Assembly (NCBI RefSeq): GCF_003935375.1
Contig: NZ_RHQM01000011.1
Span: forward strand, 115,543 to 179,542
DNA length: 64,000 bases
Direction: 5' to 3'
Source of the DNA: Stutzerimonas xanthomarina
Lineage (GTDB): Bacteria; Pseudomonadota; Gammaproteobacteria; Pseudomonadales; Pseudomonadaceae
Each line of letters begins with the position of its first letter. The stretch's first letter is position 1. Below the pieces are notes generated by a model, which saw only the letters and a program-made list of their open reading frames with translations, had not been told where the DNA came from and searched no databases. This document shows, piece after piece, positions 18,426 through 27,357 of the stretch. Both the position numbers and the translations under genes were made by a program.

Positions 18426-21167
18426 TCATTTCTCCTGCTTGCGCAAGCCAGCCACGCTGAGCAGGGTCAGCAGCGGAATGGCCAGCAGCATGGGAATGAA
18501 ATAGGGATACAGCTCGGCCAGCCCGAGCGCCTTGGAGAATACCCCGCGGCTGATGATCAGGAAGTGGCTGGTCGGGTAGAGCTTGCCGATGAAGGCGCCG
18601 GCGCCCTCCATCGCCGAAACCGGGTGGATCAGTCCGGAGAACTGGATGGCCGGCAGCAGGGTGACGATGGTGGTGCCGAAGATCGCCGCGATCTGGCTAT
18701 TGAGGATTGATGACATCAGCAGGCCCAGGCCGGTGGCGCAGGTGACGTAGAGCAGCGCGCCAAGGCAGAGGGTGAGGATGCTGCCCTTGATCGGAATACC
18801 GAAGACAAACACCGCCAGCAGCGCCAGGGTGGCGAAATTGAACATGCCCAGAGCGATATAGGGCAGTTGCTTGCCGAGCAGGAATTCCAGGCGGGTGGTC
18901 GGCGTGACGTAGAAATTGGTGATCGAGCCCAGTTCCTTTTCGCGCACCACGCCGAGGGCGGTGAGCATCGCCGGGATCATCATCAGGAGCAGCGGGATCA
19001 TCGCCGGTGCCATGGCTGGCAGGCTCTGCACGTCCGGGTTGTAGCGATAACGAATGGCCACGTCAGCCGGTGCCAGTTGCCCGTCGACGCCCGCCTCGCG
19101 GGCCAGCTGCTGCAGGTAGTTGAGGTGGATGCCTTGCACATAGCCCTTGATGGTGTCGGCGCGCATCGGCATGGCGCCATCGATCCAGAACGCGACTTGC
19201 GGCACAGCGCCGCGCTTGAGGTCGCGGCCGAAATTCGGCGGAATCTCCACCGCCAGGCTGATGTCGTTGCTGCGCATGCGCTGGTCCAGCTCGGCATGGT
19301 TGGCCAGCGGCGCCTGCTCGATGAAGTAGCGCGAGCCGGCCATGTTCAGCAGGTAGTGCTGGCTGGTGGTGGTCTGGTCGCGGTCGAGCACGGCATAGGT
19401 CAGGTTCTCCACGTCGAAGCTGACGCCGTAGCCCATGATGAACATCAGCAGCACGCTGCCGAGCATCGCCAGCGTGGCGCGGATCGGGTCGCGGCGCAGT
19501 TCCATGGCCTCCCGACGGGTGTAGCTGAGCAGGCGGCGCAGGCTGAAGCGGGCCTGACGGCCATTGTTGCCGGCCGGTTGGATCGGGTTGCGCGTCGCGG
19601 CAGGCGGCGCTGCTGGCTGGTCGGCGGCATGTGCGGCGGCGGCTTCCTCCAGGTACGCGATAAAGGTCTCTTCCAGCGTCGGCAGGCCGCGCTTGGCCAT
19701 CAGCGCCTGCGGCGTGTCGCTATCGAGCACCCGTCCGGCATGCATCAGCGAGATGCGGTCGCAGCGCAGTGCCTCGTTCATGAAGTGGGTGGAGATGAAG
19801 ATGGTCACGCCGTCCTCGCGGGACAGCTGCACCAGCAGCTCCCAGAAGCCATCGCGCGCCACCGGATCGACCCCGGAGGTAGGCTCGTCGAGGATGAGGA
19901 TTTCCGGGTTGTGGATCACCGCCACGGCCAGCGACAGGCGCTGGCGCACGCCCAGCGGCAGGCTGCTGGGCAGGCTTTCGGCATCGCCGGTGAGATCGAA
20001 GCGGGTGAGCATCTCCTGAATGCGTGTGGCGCGCCGCTCCACCGGCAGGTGGAACAGTCGCGCATGCAGCTCGAGGTTCTGCAGCACGGTCAGCTCGCTG
20101 TACAGCGAGAAGGCCTGGGACATGTAGCCGACCCGCTGGCGGGTCTGCATGTCGTGCGGGTCCACCGGTTTGCCGAACAGCAGGGCGTCGCCCTCGCTGG
20201 CCGGCAGCAGGCCGGTGAGCATCTTCATGGTGGTGGTCTTGCCGCAGCCGTTGGATCCTAGAAAGCCGAAGATTTCGCCGCGGGAGATGCGGAAATTGAC
20301 CTGATCCACTGCGACGAAATCGCCGAAACGCATGGTCAGGCCGTGAGCCTCGATGGCGACGCTGTCACTGTGCGGCTGTGGCGGAATGACCAGCTCGCGA
20401 TGCTGGCTGCGCTTGGCTTCCGGCAGGAGGCGGATAAAGGCCTGCTCCAGCGAGTCGCTGCCGGTGCGCGCCAGGAGCTCGGCCGGTGTGCCGGTGGCCA
20501 GCACCTGGCCGGCGTCCATCGCCACCAGATGGTCGAAGCGCTGCGCCTCGTCCATGTAGGCGGTAGCGACCAATACGCTCATCTGCGGGCGCTCACTGCG
20601 GATGCGCTCGATCAGCTCCCAGAATTGCGCGCGCGACAGCGGGTCGACGCCGGTGGTGGGCTCATCGAGGATCAGCAGGTCGGGGTCGTGGATCAGGGCG
20701 CAGCAGAGGCCGAGCTTTTGCTTCATGCCGCCGGAGAGCTTGCCCGCCGGGCGCTCGACGAAGGGCGCGAGGCCCGTGCTGCGGGTCAGTTCGGCGATGC
20801 GCCAATGGCGCTCTTCGGCGTCCTGACCGAACAGCCGGCCGAAGAACTCGAGGTTCTCGAACACCGTCAGCGTCGGGTAGAGGTTCTTGCCCAGCCCCTG
20901 AGGCATGTAGGCGATACGCGGGCAGACCGCGCGGCGGTGGCCGGCATCGCCCATGTCGCCGTCGAGCACCTGCACTTGGCCCTGCTGCAACTTGCGCGCA
21001 CCGGCGATCAGCGCCAGCAGGCTCGACTTGCCGACCCCGTCCGGACCGATCAGGCCGACCATGCAGCGCTCCGGCAGGCTCAGGCTGAGGTCATCCAGCG
21101 CGCGGGTCTTGCCGTACTGCAGGCTGACTCCGCTGATCTCGGCGACCGGGTCAGGAGACTGGTTCAT
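18426..21167 (-). CDS. rbbA: RbbA: tandem ABC ATPase fused to ABC-2 permease
   Basis: Large protein of 913 residues with two nucleotide-binding domains and a C-terminal membrane domain. NBD1: Walker [10 protein letters not shown] (about 41-49), signature LSGGMKQKL, Walker [16 protein letters not shown]2: Walker [10 protein letters not shown] (about 301-309), a degenerate signature [12 protein letters not shown] and Walker [13 protein letters not shown]. The ABC-2 domain (about 540-913) has an ectodomain and about five helices with [26 protein letters not shown]. In E. coli this protein was reported as a ribosome-bound ATPase, though the fused permease and neighbours also point to transport. 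Start ATG overlaps the yhiI stop (ATGA), and the longer frame upstream has no support. Confidence 0.93.
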   Translation of the reverse strand: MNQSPDPVAEISGVSLQYGKTRALDDLSLSLPERCMVGLIGPDGVGKSSLLALIAGARKLQQGQVQVLDGDMGDAGHRRAVCPRIAYMPQGLGKNLYPTLTVFENLEFFGRLFGQDAEERHWRIAELTRSTGLAPFVERPAGKLSGGMKQKLGLCCALIHDPDLLILDEPTTGVDPLSRAQFWELIERIRSERPQMSVLVATAYMDEAQRFDHLVAMDAGQVLATGTPAELLARTGSDSLEQAFIRLLPEAKRSQHRELVIPPQPHSDSVAIEAHGLTMRFGDFVAVDQVNFRISRGEIFGFLGSNGCGKTTTMKMLTGLLPASEGDALLFGKPVDPHDMQTRQRVGYMSQAFSLYSELTVLQNLELHARLFHLPVERRATRIQEMLTRFDLTGDAESLPSSLPLGVRQRLSLAVAVIHNPEILILDEPTSGVDPVARDGFWELLVQLSREDGVTIFISTHFMNEALRCDRISLMHAGRVLDSDTPQALMAKRGLPTLEETFIAYLEEAAAAHAADQPAAPPAATRNPIQPAGNNGRQARFSLRRLLSYTRREAMELRRDPIRATLAMLGSVLLMFIMGYGVSFDVENLTYAVLDRDQTTTSQHYLLNMAGSRYFIEQAPLANHAELDQRMRSNDISLAVEIPPNFGRDLKRGAVPQVAFWIDGAMPMRADTIKGYVQGIHLNYLQQLAREAGVDGQLAPADVAIRYRYNPDVQSLPAMAPAMIPLLLMMIPAMLTALGVVREKELGSITNFYVTPTTRLEFLLGKQLPYIALGMFNFATLALLAVFVFGIPIKGSILTLCLGALLYVTCATGLGLLMSSILNSQIAAIFGTTIVTLLPAIQFSGLIHPVSAMEGAGAFIGKLYPTSHFLIISRGVFSKALGLAELYPYFIPMLLAIPLLTLLSVAGLRKQEK

Positions 21168-22240
21168 TTGCCGACATTGATCTGCAGGTGCGCCGGCCAT
21201 TCGGTGTCAGCGTCTAGCTTCAGATAAGCCATGCCGGGCAGCCCGGTCTTGACCTGCTCCATGTGTTTTCTCAGGAGTTCCGGATCGATCCGCGCCTTGA
21301 CCCGGAACATCAGCTTCTCGCGCTCGCTCTCGGTTTCCACCGTCTTCGGCGTGAACTGCGCGACGCTGGCGACATAAGTGACCTTGGCGGGAATCACGTA
21401 CTGTGGCGCCGCATCGATCACCAGGCGCACCTCGCTGCCCATCGCCACCCGGCCGGCCTGGCGCTCGGGGAGGAAGAAGGTCATGTAGACGTCGGCCAGG
21501 TCGACCAGATTGAGCAGCTTGCCGCCGGCGCCGAGTACCTCGCCCGGTTGCGCCACGCGGTACTGCACGCGCGCCACGCGATCGGTCTTCAGTTCGCTAT
21601 CCGTGATGTCCGCCTGCAGCCGAACCACGCTGGCCTGTGCCGCCTCCAGCGCAGATTGCGCTTCGATGACCTGGGACCTGGCAGCGGCGATGCCGGCATC
21701 GGCCGAGAGCACCTGCGAGCGCGAAGCAGCCAGCGCAGCCTGCGCGCTTTGCATGGCGGCGAGGTCGTCGTCCAGCTGCTGGCGCGGCAGGGCGTTGCGG
21801 CCGACGAGGGTAGCGGTGCGCTGGTGGCGTTTCTGCGCCGCGGTCAGTTCGGCGCGCCGCTGCAATACCACTGCCTCGGCTGTGGCCTTCTCGCTCTCGC
21901 GCTGGGTGACCAGCGCCTGGGCGGTGAGGATGGCGTTTTCCGCCTGGCGCACCTGGGCGCGGGCCTGGTTGAGCTGGGCGTCGAGCACTTCGGTATCCAT
22001 GCGCGCGATGACTTGGCCCGGCTGGACGAAGTCGCCCTCGTCGACGGTGATCTCGCGGATGCGCCCACCGAGCTTGGTCGCCACATCGATCTCGGTGGCC
22101 TCGATCCGGCCGTTGCCGCTGGCAAAGCCCTCGCCCAAGCCATCCGTGCGCAACTCCGACCATGCCAGCAGGCCGATTACCACGAGCGCGACGAGCGCGA
22201 ATAGCACCCGTCGAAGATTTTTCTGGGCTGGCGCTTTCAT
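21164..22240 (-). CDS. yhiI: HlyD-family periplasmic adaptor (YhiI-like)
   Basis: Membrane-fusion protein of 358 residues anchored by one N-terminal helix (about 9-27, [21 protein letters not shown]). Lipoyl half-motifs are [28 protein letters not shown] (about 51-78) and the returning [20 protein letters not shown] (about 228-247); between them lies a long Ala/Gln-rich coiled coil (about 80-215). It links the RbbA-YhhJ inner-membrane complex with an outer-membrane channel that is not encoded here. First gene of the three-gene operon; the promoter must be in 22241-22357, where no clear boxes stand out. Confidence 0.92.
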   Translation of the reverse strand: MKAPAQKNLRRVLFALVALVVIGLLAWSELRTDGLGEGFASGNGRIEATEIDVATKLGGRIREITVDEGDFVQPGQVIARMDTEVLDAQLNQARAQVRQAENAILTAQALVTQRESEKATAEAVVLQRRAELTAAQKRHQRTATLVGRNALPRQQLDDDLAAMQSAQAALAASRSQVLSADAGIAAARSQVIEAQSALEAAQASVVRLQADITDSELKTDRVARVQYRVAQPGEVLGAGGKLLNLVDLADVYMTFFLPERQAGRVAMGSEVRLVIDAAPQYVIPAKVTYVASVAQFTPKTVETESEREKLMFRVKARIDPELLRKHMEQVKTGLPGMAYLKLDADTEWPAHLQINVGK

Positions 22241-22357
22241 GGGCGTTCCTTACGTGAAGCGATAGTTCGCATGCTAAGCGATTGCCCTGAAGGTTACGCT
22301 TAGCCTGAGTCAATAAAACTGCGGTTCAGCGTCTTTAATCGACCTTTTCGCCGGTTT

Positions 22358-22984
22358 TCACTGCGCGGGATGGCTTTTTGCTACCGCAACGACCCAGCTT
22401 TGCAACTGCTGACTCAGCTCGTCGCTGGCCTGGCCGAAGGCATCGACGACGCTTTCCAGTTGTGGGCTGTGGGCGGGCTGGAGAATGTCGAAGCGGCGAC
22501 TGGCGAGAATCCGCTGGTCAGTGGTCGAGGCGAGCTGTGCGTCGAGACGGATCCGCACATGAGGGCGGCCGTCGATGTATTCGCTTTGAAACGCCCTCAG
22601 ATCGCTGAACAGCTCCAGCTCGGCGAACAGGTTGCTTTCCTCATTGCTCACTGCCGCTGCCTGCCCGCCTTGCCTGAACTGCTCGACCAAGCGGTCGCGC
22701 AGTAGCGTCGGTGCCGCATCGCCCCAGCGTGCGCCCTGATAGCTGCTGATCTGATTGCCGTTTGGCACCACGGCGATGCGTGGCCCGGCAAGAATGCGGC
22801 TTGCGTGGGGGGTATGAATACGCAGTGCCTGGCGCAAGGTGCCAGTGGACTGATTTGCCGGCACGTCGCCGGTCGGCAGCAGAAACACCCGGATTGGTTC
22901 GGCGTCGGGCAGCAAGGTGCAGGCCGAAAGCGTGCCGAACAGCGTCGCGAGGGCGAGAGGGCGGAACAGCGCTAGGCGGCTCAT
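22358..22984 (-). CDS. ABC-type transport auxiliary lipoprotein (PqiC/YmbA-like)
   Basis: Lipoprotein of 208 residues, last gene of the Mce operon. The signal sequence ends in a lipobox, LFGTLSAC at about residues 15-22, so Cys-22 should be lipidated. The mature domain (ABC_trans_aux fold) includes RIHTPHASRILAGPRIAVVPNGNQISSYQGARWGDAAPTLLRDRLVEQ. Such proteins accompany MCE proteins and may dock the transport pathway at the outer membrane, as PqiC does for PqiB. The chosen ATG overlaps the mce gene stop (ATGA). A much longer open frame running back into the mce gene is a shadow. Confidence 0.85.
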   Translation of the reverse strand: MSRLALFRPLALATLFGTLSACTLLPDAEPIRVFLLPTGDVPANQSTGTLRQALRIHTPHASRILAGPRIAVVPNGNQISSYQGARWGDAAPTLLRDRLVEQFRQGGQAAAVSNEESNLFAELELFSDLRAFQSEYIDGRPHVRIRLDAQLASTTDQRILASRRFDILQPAHSPQLESVVDAFGQASDELSQQLQSWVVAVAKSHPAQ

Positions 22985-23919
22985 GGGGTGAACTCCTGAA
23001 TCTTCTCGCGGCCGAGGAGGAAACCGCTCGGATTGTCTTCGAGGCGCTGGGTGACGCGACGCAGCGCGCCGAGGGTGCCGCGCAGTTCGTTGATCGCCGG
23101 GCCCAGATCGCTGAAGCCTTGCAGGCCGTTGTTCAGCGCGCCCTGGTTGTCTGCCAGCAGGGCGTCCAGCCGCGAGGTGGCGCGTTCCAGTGCCGCCATC
23201 GACTCGCCGGCAGTGCTCAGCAGCTGGCTGCCTTCGTCGTCGATGAGGCCGTTGGCGTTCTGGGTCAGGCGGGTGATTTCCTCCAGCGCAGTGTTGGTCC
23301 GCTGCCCCAGTTGGGCCAGCTGGGTCAGCGCTTCGCTCAGATCGCCCCGTTGCTCGGCCAGCACGCTGGTCGCCTGTTCCAGATTGGCCAGGGTGCGGCC
23401 GATGCGACCGGCATTGTCTTTGGAGAGCATCAGGTTGGCGCTGCGCAGCAGGTTGTTGATGTTGGTCATCAGGTCTTCGCCGTTCTCCAGCAGCGCGCTC
23501 AGCGGCGATGGGTCGGCGATGATCAGTGGCGGCTCGCCGCGCTTGCCCTCCAGTGGCGGGCTCTGTGGCGTGCCGCTGTGCAGCTGGATGATCATGCTGC
23601 CGGTGATGTTGGCCAGCGCCAGGCGGGCGCGGGTGTCCTGCTTGATCGGCGTGCCGGAATACACGCGGATGCGCGCCCGCACCTTGCGTGGGTCGTCCGG
23701 CTCGAGCCACAGCGCTTCGACGTCGCCGACCTTGATGCCGCTGTACTCCACAGAGCTGCCGTTGGACAGCCCGCTGACCGCGCGATTGAAGCTGATCTCG
23801 TAATAGTTGTATTCGCGATCCATGCTCGACTTACCCAGCCAGAGGGCGAACAGCAGGGCGCCGCCGACTGCCAAGACGGTGAACAGGCCGATCAGCACGT
23901 GGTGGGCACGGGTTTCCAT
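22981..23919 (-). CDS. MCE/MlaD-family lipid-binding protein
   Basis: Periplasmic substrate-binding component of 312 residues. An N-terminal anchor helix (about 7-29) is followed by one MlaD/MCE domain (about 38-115) containing FNRAVSGLSNGSSVEYSGIKVGDVEALWL, then a long helical region (about 130-300) suited to form a tunnel in a homo-hexamer. It likely moves phospholipids or other hydrophobic compounds between the membranes. It lies between the ATPase/permease pair and the auxiliary lipoprotein; a 200-base gap with a multi-hairpin repeat separates it from the ATPase gene. This is a paralogue of the housekeeping MlaD, which is shorter. Confidence 0.9.
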   Translation of the reverse strand: METRAHHVLIGLFTVLAVGGALLFALWLGKSSMDREYNYYEISFNRAVSGLSNGSSVEYSGIKVGDVEALWLEPDDPRKVRARIRVYSGTPIKQDTRARLALANITGSMIIQLHSGTPQSPPLEGKRGEPPLIIADPSPLSALLENGEDLMTNINNLLRSANLMLSKDNAGRIGRTLANLEQATSVLAEQRGDLSEALTQLAQLGQRTNTALEEITRLTQNANGLIDDEGSQLLSTAGESMAALERATSRLDALLADNQGALNNGLQGFSDLGPAINELRGTLGALRRVTQRLEDNPSGFLLGREKIQEFTP

Positions 23920-23970
23920 GTCAGTTCTCCTGCTCTGGCAGGTCGTTGGAAACTACCTGCGTTGGCAATA

Positions 23971-24118
23971 CTGCGTTAAAAACATGCTCGGCAAGCCGCT
24001 TGCGGCTAACGCACTTCAGTGCGGCCCCGAAGGGGCGAGCGAAGCGAGTCATGCTCATTTAGGCAACTAAACTCCGCTTCCTCGCCTGTTTTTGCCTTGT
24101 CTTGCCTGCCTCGCATAC
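23971..24118. repeat. multi-hairpin intergenic repeat-like element
   Basis: Four stem-loops lie back to back: AGCCGC/GCGGCT (23994-24007), CGCACT/AGTGCG (24010-24023), GCCCC/GGGGC (24024-24036) and GAGC/GCTC (24037-24056). Outer arms AAAAACA (23978-23984) and TGTTTTT (24087-24093) with flanking partial matches make the whole piece an imperfect palindrome. It fills the gap between the mce and mlaF-like genes. The form resembles dispersed non-coding repeats of pseudomonads; no other copy occurs in this window. Confidence 0.6.
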
Positions 24119-24121
24119 GTT

Positions 24122-24904
24122 TCAACGACCCGCCAGGGCGGCCTGTTGCGCCGCCCGGCCACGTGGGCCGTGGAAGTAGTCGCGAATCCAGGCGTCGTCG
24201 GTGGCTTCCACCACCTCCAGGCGATCGGCCACCAGCACGCGCTTGCGCGACAGCACGGCGACCCGGTCGCAGATGGTATAGAGCGTATCCAGATCGTGGG
24301 TCACCAGAAACACGCTGAGGCCCAGCGCGTCGCGCAGGGTCAGGATCAGCTGGTCGAAAGCCGCCGCGCCGATGGGGTCGAGGCCGGCGGTGGGCTCGTC
24401 GAGAAACAGCACCTCAGGGTCGAGCGCCAGCGCCCGGGCCAGGGCGGCGCGCTTGACCATGCCGCCGGACAGCTCGTCGGGATATTTGCAGGCGGCATCC
24501 GCCGGCAGGCCGGCCAGCGCCAGCTTCAGCCGCGCCAGGTGTTCAGCGTCGCGGCGCTCAAGCCCGGCGTGTTCGATCAGCGGCAGGGCGACGTTTTCCT
24601 GTAGATTCAGCGAGGTGAACAGTGCGCCGCGCTGAAACAGCACGCCGAAGCGCCGTTCCACCTGCGAGCGGCGCTCGGCCGACAGCTCCAGCAGGTTCTC
24701 GCCAAATACCGTTACGCTGCCGGCGTTGGGCCGGCGCAGGCCGACGATGCTGCGCAGCAGCACCGACTTGCCGGTGCCCGAGCCGCCGACCACGCCGAGA
24801 ATCTCGCCACGGCGGATGTCCAGGTCGAGATTCTCGTGCACGGTCTGGCTGCCAAAACGATTGACCAGCCCGCGTACCTGAATCAGCGAGTCGTTGCTCG
24901 TCAC
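24122..24904 (-). CDS. MlaF-like ABC transporter ATPase
   Basis: ATPase of 260 residues for the Mce-type lipid transporter. Walker A GGSGTGKS at about 36-43, Q-loop in FQRGALFTSL, signature LSGGMVKRAALARAL (about 143-157) and Walker B VLFLDEPTAGLDPI with the catalytic Glu (about 165-178), then the H-loop in LVTHDLDTL. GGMVKRAALARA is characteristic of the MlaF group. Translation starts at a GTG whose last bases overlap the permease TGA (GTGA). Part of the permease-ATPase-MCE-lipoprotein operon. Confidence 0.93.
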   Translation of the reverse strand: MTSNDSLIQVRGLVNRFGSQTVHENLDLDIRRGEILGVVGGSGTGKSVLLRSIVGLRRPNAGSVTVFGENLLELSAERRSQVERRFGVLFQRGALFTSLNLQENVALPLIEHAGLERRDAEHLARLKLALAGLPADAACKYPDELSGGMVKRAALARALALDPEVLFLDEPTAGLDPIGAAAFDQLILTLRDALGLSVFLVTHDLDTLYTICDRVAVLSRKRVLVADRLEVVEATDDAWIRDYFHGPRGRAAQQAALAGR

Positions 24905-26049
24905 CAGCCCATCTCCATGAAGAACAGCGCGGCGATGGCATCCAGCAGGATCACCATGAAGATCGCCTGAACCACGCTGGAGGTGGTGTGCTCGCCCACC
25001 GACTGCGCGCTGCCACTGACATTGAAGCCCTCCAGGCAGCCGATCACCGCGATGACGAAGGCGAACACCGGCGCCTTGGCCAGGCCGACGAGGAAATGGC
25101 TGACGGCAATGTCGCGCGCCATGATGGTGAAGAACATGGTCGGTGAGATGTCCAGCGCCAGCACGCAGACCACCAGCCCGCCGGCGATGCCGCTGAGCAT
25201 GCCGACGAAGGTCAGGATCGGCAGGGTGATCAGCATCGCCAGCACCCGCGGCAGTACCAATAGCTCGATCGGGCTCAGGCCAAGGGTGCGGATCGCGTCG
25301 ATCTCTTCATTGGATTTCATCGAGCCGATCTGCGCGGCGAAGGCGCTGGCGCTGCGCCCGGCAAGCAGGATCGCCGCCAGCAGCACGCCGAACTCGCGCA
25401 GGAAGGAAAAGCCCACCAGGTTGACGGTGTAGATGGTTGCGCCGAAGTCGGCGAGCACGGTCGCGCCAAGAAAGGCCACCACCGCGCCGACCAGGAAGGT
25501 CAGCAGTGCGACGATCGGCACCGCGTCGAGCCCGGTCTGCTCGATATGCACGGCCAGTGAGGTCAGCCGCCAGCGCCGCGGTCGCGGCAAGGTCAGCAGC
25601 AGCGTCTGCAGGGTCAGGCCAGTGAAGCCGAGCAGCTCGCGCTGCTGCTTCCATACCGAGGTGACCGTGCGGCCGATATGCGCCAGCAGATCGCCGAATT
25701 CATACCCGCGCGGCGGCTCGGCGGCATCCGGTTGATCCAGGGCAGTGGCGACGGTGCGCAGCAGCGCCAGGCGTTCGGCCGGCAATTGCGGCGCCCAGGC
25801 CTCGATGGCGGCGATCCGCTCGCGGCCCAGCAGCTCCACCAGCAGACCGGCGCCCGCCGTATCCAGCGCACCGAGCCCGCTCAGCTCGATCTGGCTGCGC
25901 TCGTCGATCCGCGCCCTGAGCCGCTGCACCTCTTGGCGCAGCGCCGCGTAATGGGCGAGGGTCCAGTCACCGACGATGCGCGCCCGCAATGGTGAAGCCC
26001 CTTGATCGAGGGTCACCGAACCGGGAGACGAGGACAGGGTGACGCTCAT
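24901..26049 (-). CDS. MlaE-family permease with N-terminal STAS-like domain
   Basis: Lipid ABC permease of 382 residues. The first 120 residues form a STAS-like domain (VGDWTLAHYAALRQEVQ and IELSGLGALDTAGAGLLVELLG), which in the canonical Mla system is a separate protein, MlaB. The rest is an MlaE domain (about 165-380) with GATVLADFGATIYTVNLVGFSFLREFGVLLAAILLAGR and SNEEIDAIRTLGLSPIELLVLPR. The ATG at 26049 gives a sensible STAS start, though the ribosome site is weak; a longer in-frame start at 26118 exists. First gene of the operon, so the promoter should lie in 26050-26193. Confidence 0.88.
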   Translation of the reverse strand: MSVTLSSSPGSVTLDQGASPLRARIVGDWTLAHYAALRQEVQRLRARIDERSQIELSGLGALDTAGAGLLVELLGRERIAAIEAWAPQLPAERLALLRTVATALDQPDAAEPPRGYEFGDLLAHIGRTVTSVWKQQRELLGFTGLTLQTLLLTLPRPRRWRLTSLAVHIEQTGLDAVPIVALLTFLVGAVVAFLGATVLADFGATIYTVNLVGFSFLREFGVLLAAILLAGRSASAFAAQIGSMKSNEEIDAIRTLGLSPIELLVLPRVLAMLITLPILTFVGMLSGIAGGLVVCVLALDISPTMFFTIMARDIAVSHFLVGLAKAPVFAFVIAVIGCLEGFNVSGSAQSVGEHTTSSVVQAIFMVILLDAIAALFFMEMGW

Positions 26050-26193
26050 CTTCTGCAAACGGGTGCCTATGTCGGGCGATGGAGTCCTGATTGATGCTAG
26101 CAGGGCTCCGCCCGGCAAGACAGGACCGGGTGGCCCGTGGTCGGCAACAGGCGGCGCGCGTCGGCTGCTGATCCATGGACCACCACGGTGGCG

Positions 26194-27330
26194 TCAAAGT
26201 GCGCCGTTACGCTCGAGCCGGTAGCTACTGATCGCCTCGTACACTGCCTTGCGCAGCCGGTTGATGCCGCCGATGGGGCGATGCTCCGGCAGTGCATGCC
26301 AGGGGTTGAAGCTGAGGTTGTCGCAGGCGAGGTTCTGCTCGGGGCTGTCGAAGTCCTGCGGCGGCAGGCGGATGTCGGCGACCGTCTCGAATGGCGCGAT
26401 GTCCTCGTCCCACTCGATGCTGGTGTCCTCGATGGGCATGTAGTACTCGGTGTTCTGCCGCTGCACTTGCAGGGCGAAGCAGGCGGGTGCGCGGTCGAGG
26501 GACAGCTGCTGGTAGAGCGCGCTGCGCAGGAAGTTCGGCAGGTCGCGGTTCTGCTCGGGCAGTTGGTAGGTCGGGCAGTTTTCCGGCGTCGGGATAACCC
26601 GGTACTTGATGTTGTGCGGGCCGAGCTTGTATGGCGCCACCGAGCTGTAAGTGGTCGCGACCGGGCTTTCCGGTGCCGGCGCCAGGGTCTGCAGCGCGAT
26701 GAACAGGTGGCGCAGCTCCCAGCTGCGCGGATCGATGCTGGGGAAGAACGCCAGCGCCTTCTTGCCCTGCGCCTGGGCAGCGAAGTTGCTGCGATATTCG
26801 GCAACGTCACGGACGAAGAACACCGGGTGGTTGAACATCACGAAGTCCTGTTCGCCGGCATGGCGCGGGTCACGCGTGAGCTTTTCCCCGGGCACGTCGA
26901 GTAGCTTGATCGCCATGCCGCGGGCGTCCCGGATACGGTCGAACTGCGGGTAGGCGTTGCCGTTGGATAGCCTCACCCAGGCCTGCCAGGTCTTGCCCGG
27001 CTCGCTGAAAACGCCTTGGCGCAGTGCGGGCTGTAGGTCCGCGCGCACACTGACTTCGGCGCGCACGCAACCGTGGGCCTTGGCATGGGCGTCGCGCAGC
27101 ACGCGGGTATTCTCGCTGTGCTGTTCCACCACGGCGATGGCGTCGGCGATGATCGCCTGGGTGTCGACCGCTTCGCTCGGCGCGATGGCCTCTTCGCTGG
27201 AGACGGGGCCACGATGGGTGAAGTGAAAGTGCACGGCGGCAATCGCCCAGCCGGCCAGGCCCAGGGCGGTAATGGCAAGCAGCAGCCGGCCCAGCAGGCG
27301 GCCGATCCAGAGCCAGAGTCTTGTCAGCAT
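26194..27330 (-). CDS. membrane-anchored catalase-fold haem protein
   Basis: Protein of 378 residues related to catalases but shorter than the usual 480-750. One N-terminal helix (about 12-34) anchors it, with the catalase-like domain outside the cytoplasmic membrane. Recognisable parts are RVLRDAHAKAHGCVRAEV (about 79-96; His of the distal-site type), WVRLSNGNAYPQFDRIRDARGMAIKLLD (about 119-146) and FVMFNHPVFFVRD (about 162-174). The classical proximal-haem RxFxYxDT motif is not seen, so true catalase activity is uncertain; peroxygenase-like or lipid-hydroperoxide chemistry is possible. It lies 27 bases after the di-haem cytochrome gene and is probably co-transcribed with it. Confidence 0.75.
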   Translation of the reverse strand: MLTRLWLWIGRLLGRLLLAITALGLAGWAIAAVHFHFTHRGPVSSEEAIAPSEAVDTQAIIADAIAVVEQHSENTRVLRDAHAKAHGCVRAEVSVRADLQPALRQGVFSEPGKTWQAWVRLSNGNAYPQFDRIRDARGMAIKLLDVPGEKLTRDPRHAGEQDFVMFNHPVFFVRDVAEYRSNFAAQAQGKKALAFFPSIDPRSWELRHLFIALQTLAPAPESPVATTYSSVAPYKLGPHNIKYRVIPTPENCPTYQLPEQNRDLPNFLRSALYQQLSLDRAPACFALQVQRQNTEYYMPIEDTSIEWDEDIAPFETVADIRLPPQDFDSPEQNLACDNLSFNPWHALPEHRPIGGINRLRKAVYEAISSYRLERNGAL

Positions 27331-27357
27331 GAGGCAGATCCTTGTGCGAAGGGCAGT

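Noticed and set aside
18867..20261. 464-codon plus-strand frame opposite rbbA
   Set aside because: Fully antisense to a well-supported ABC protein; no domain features.
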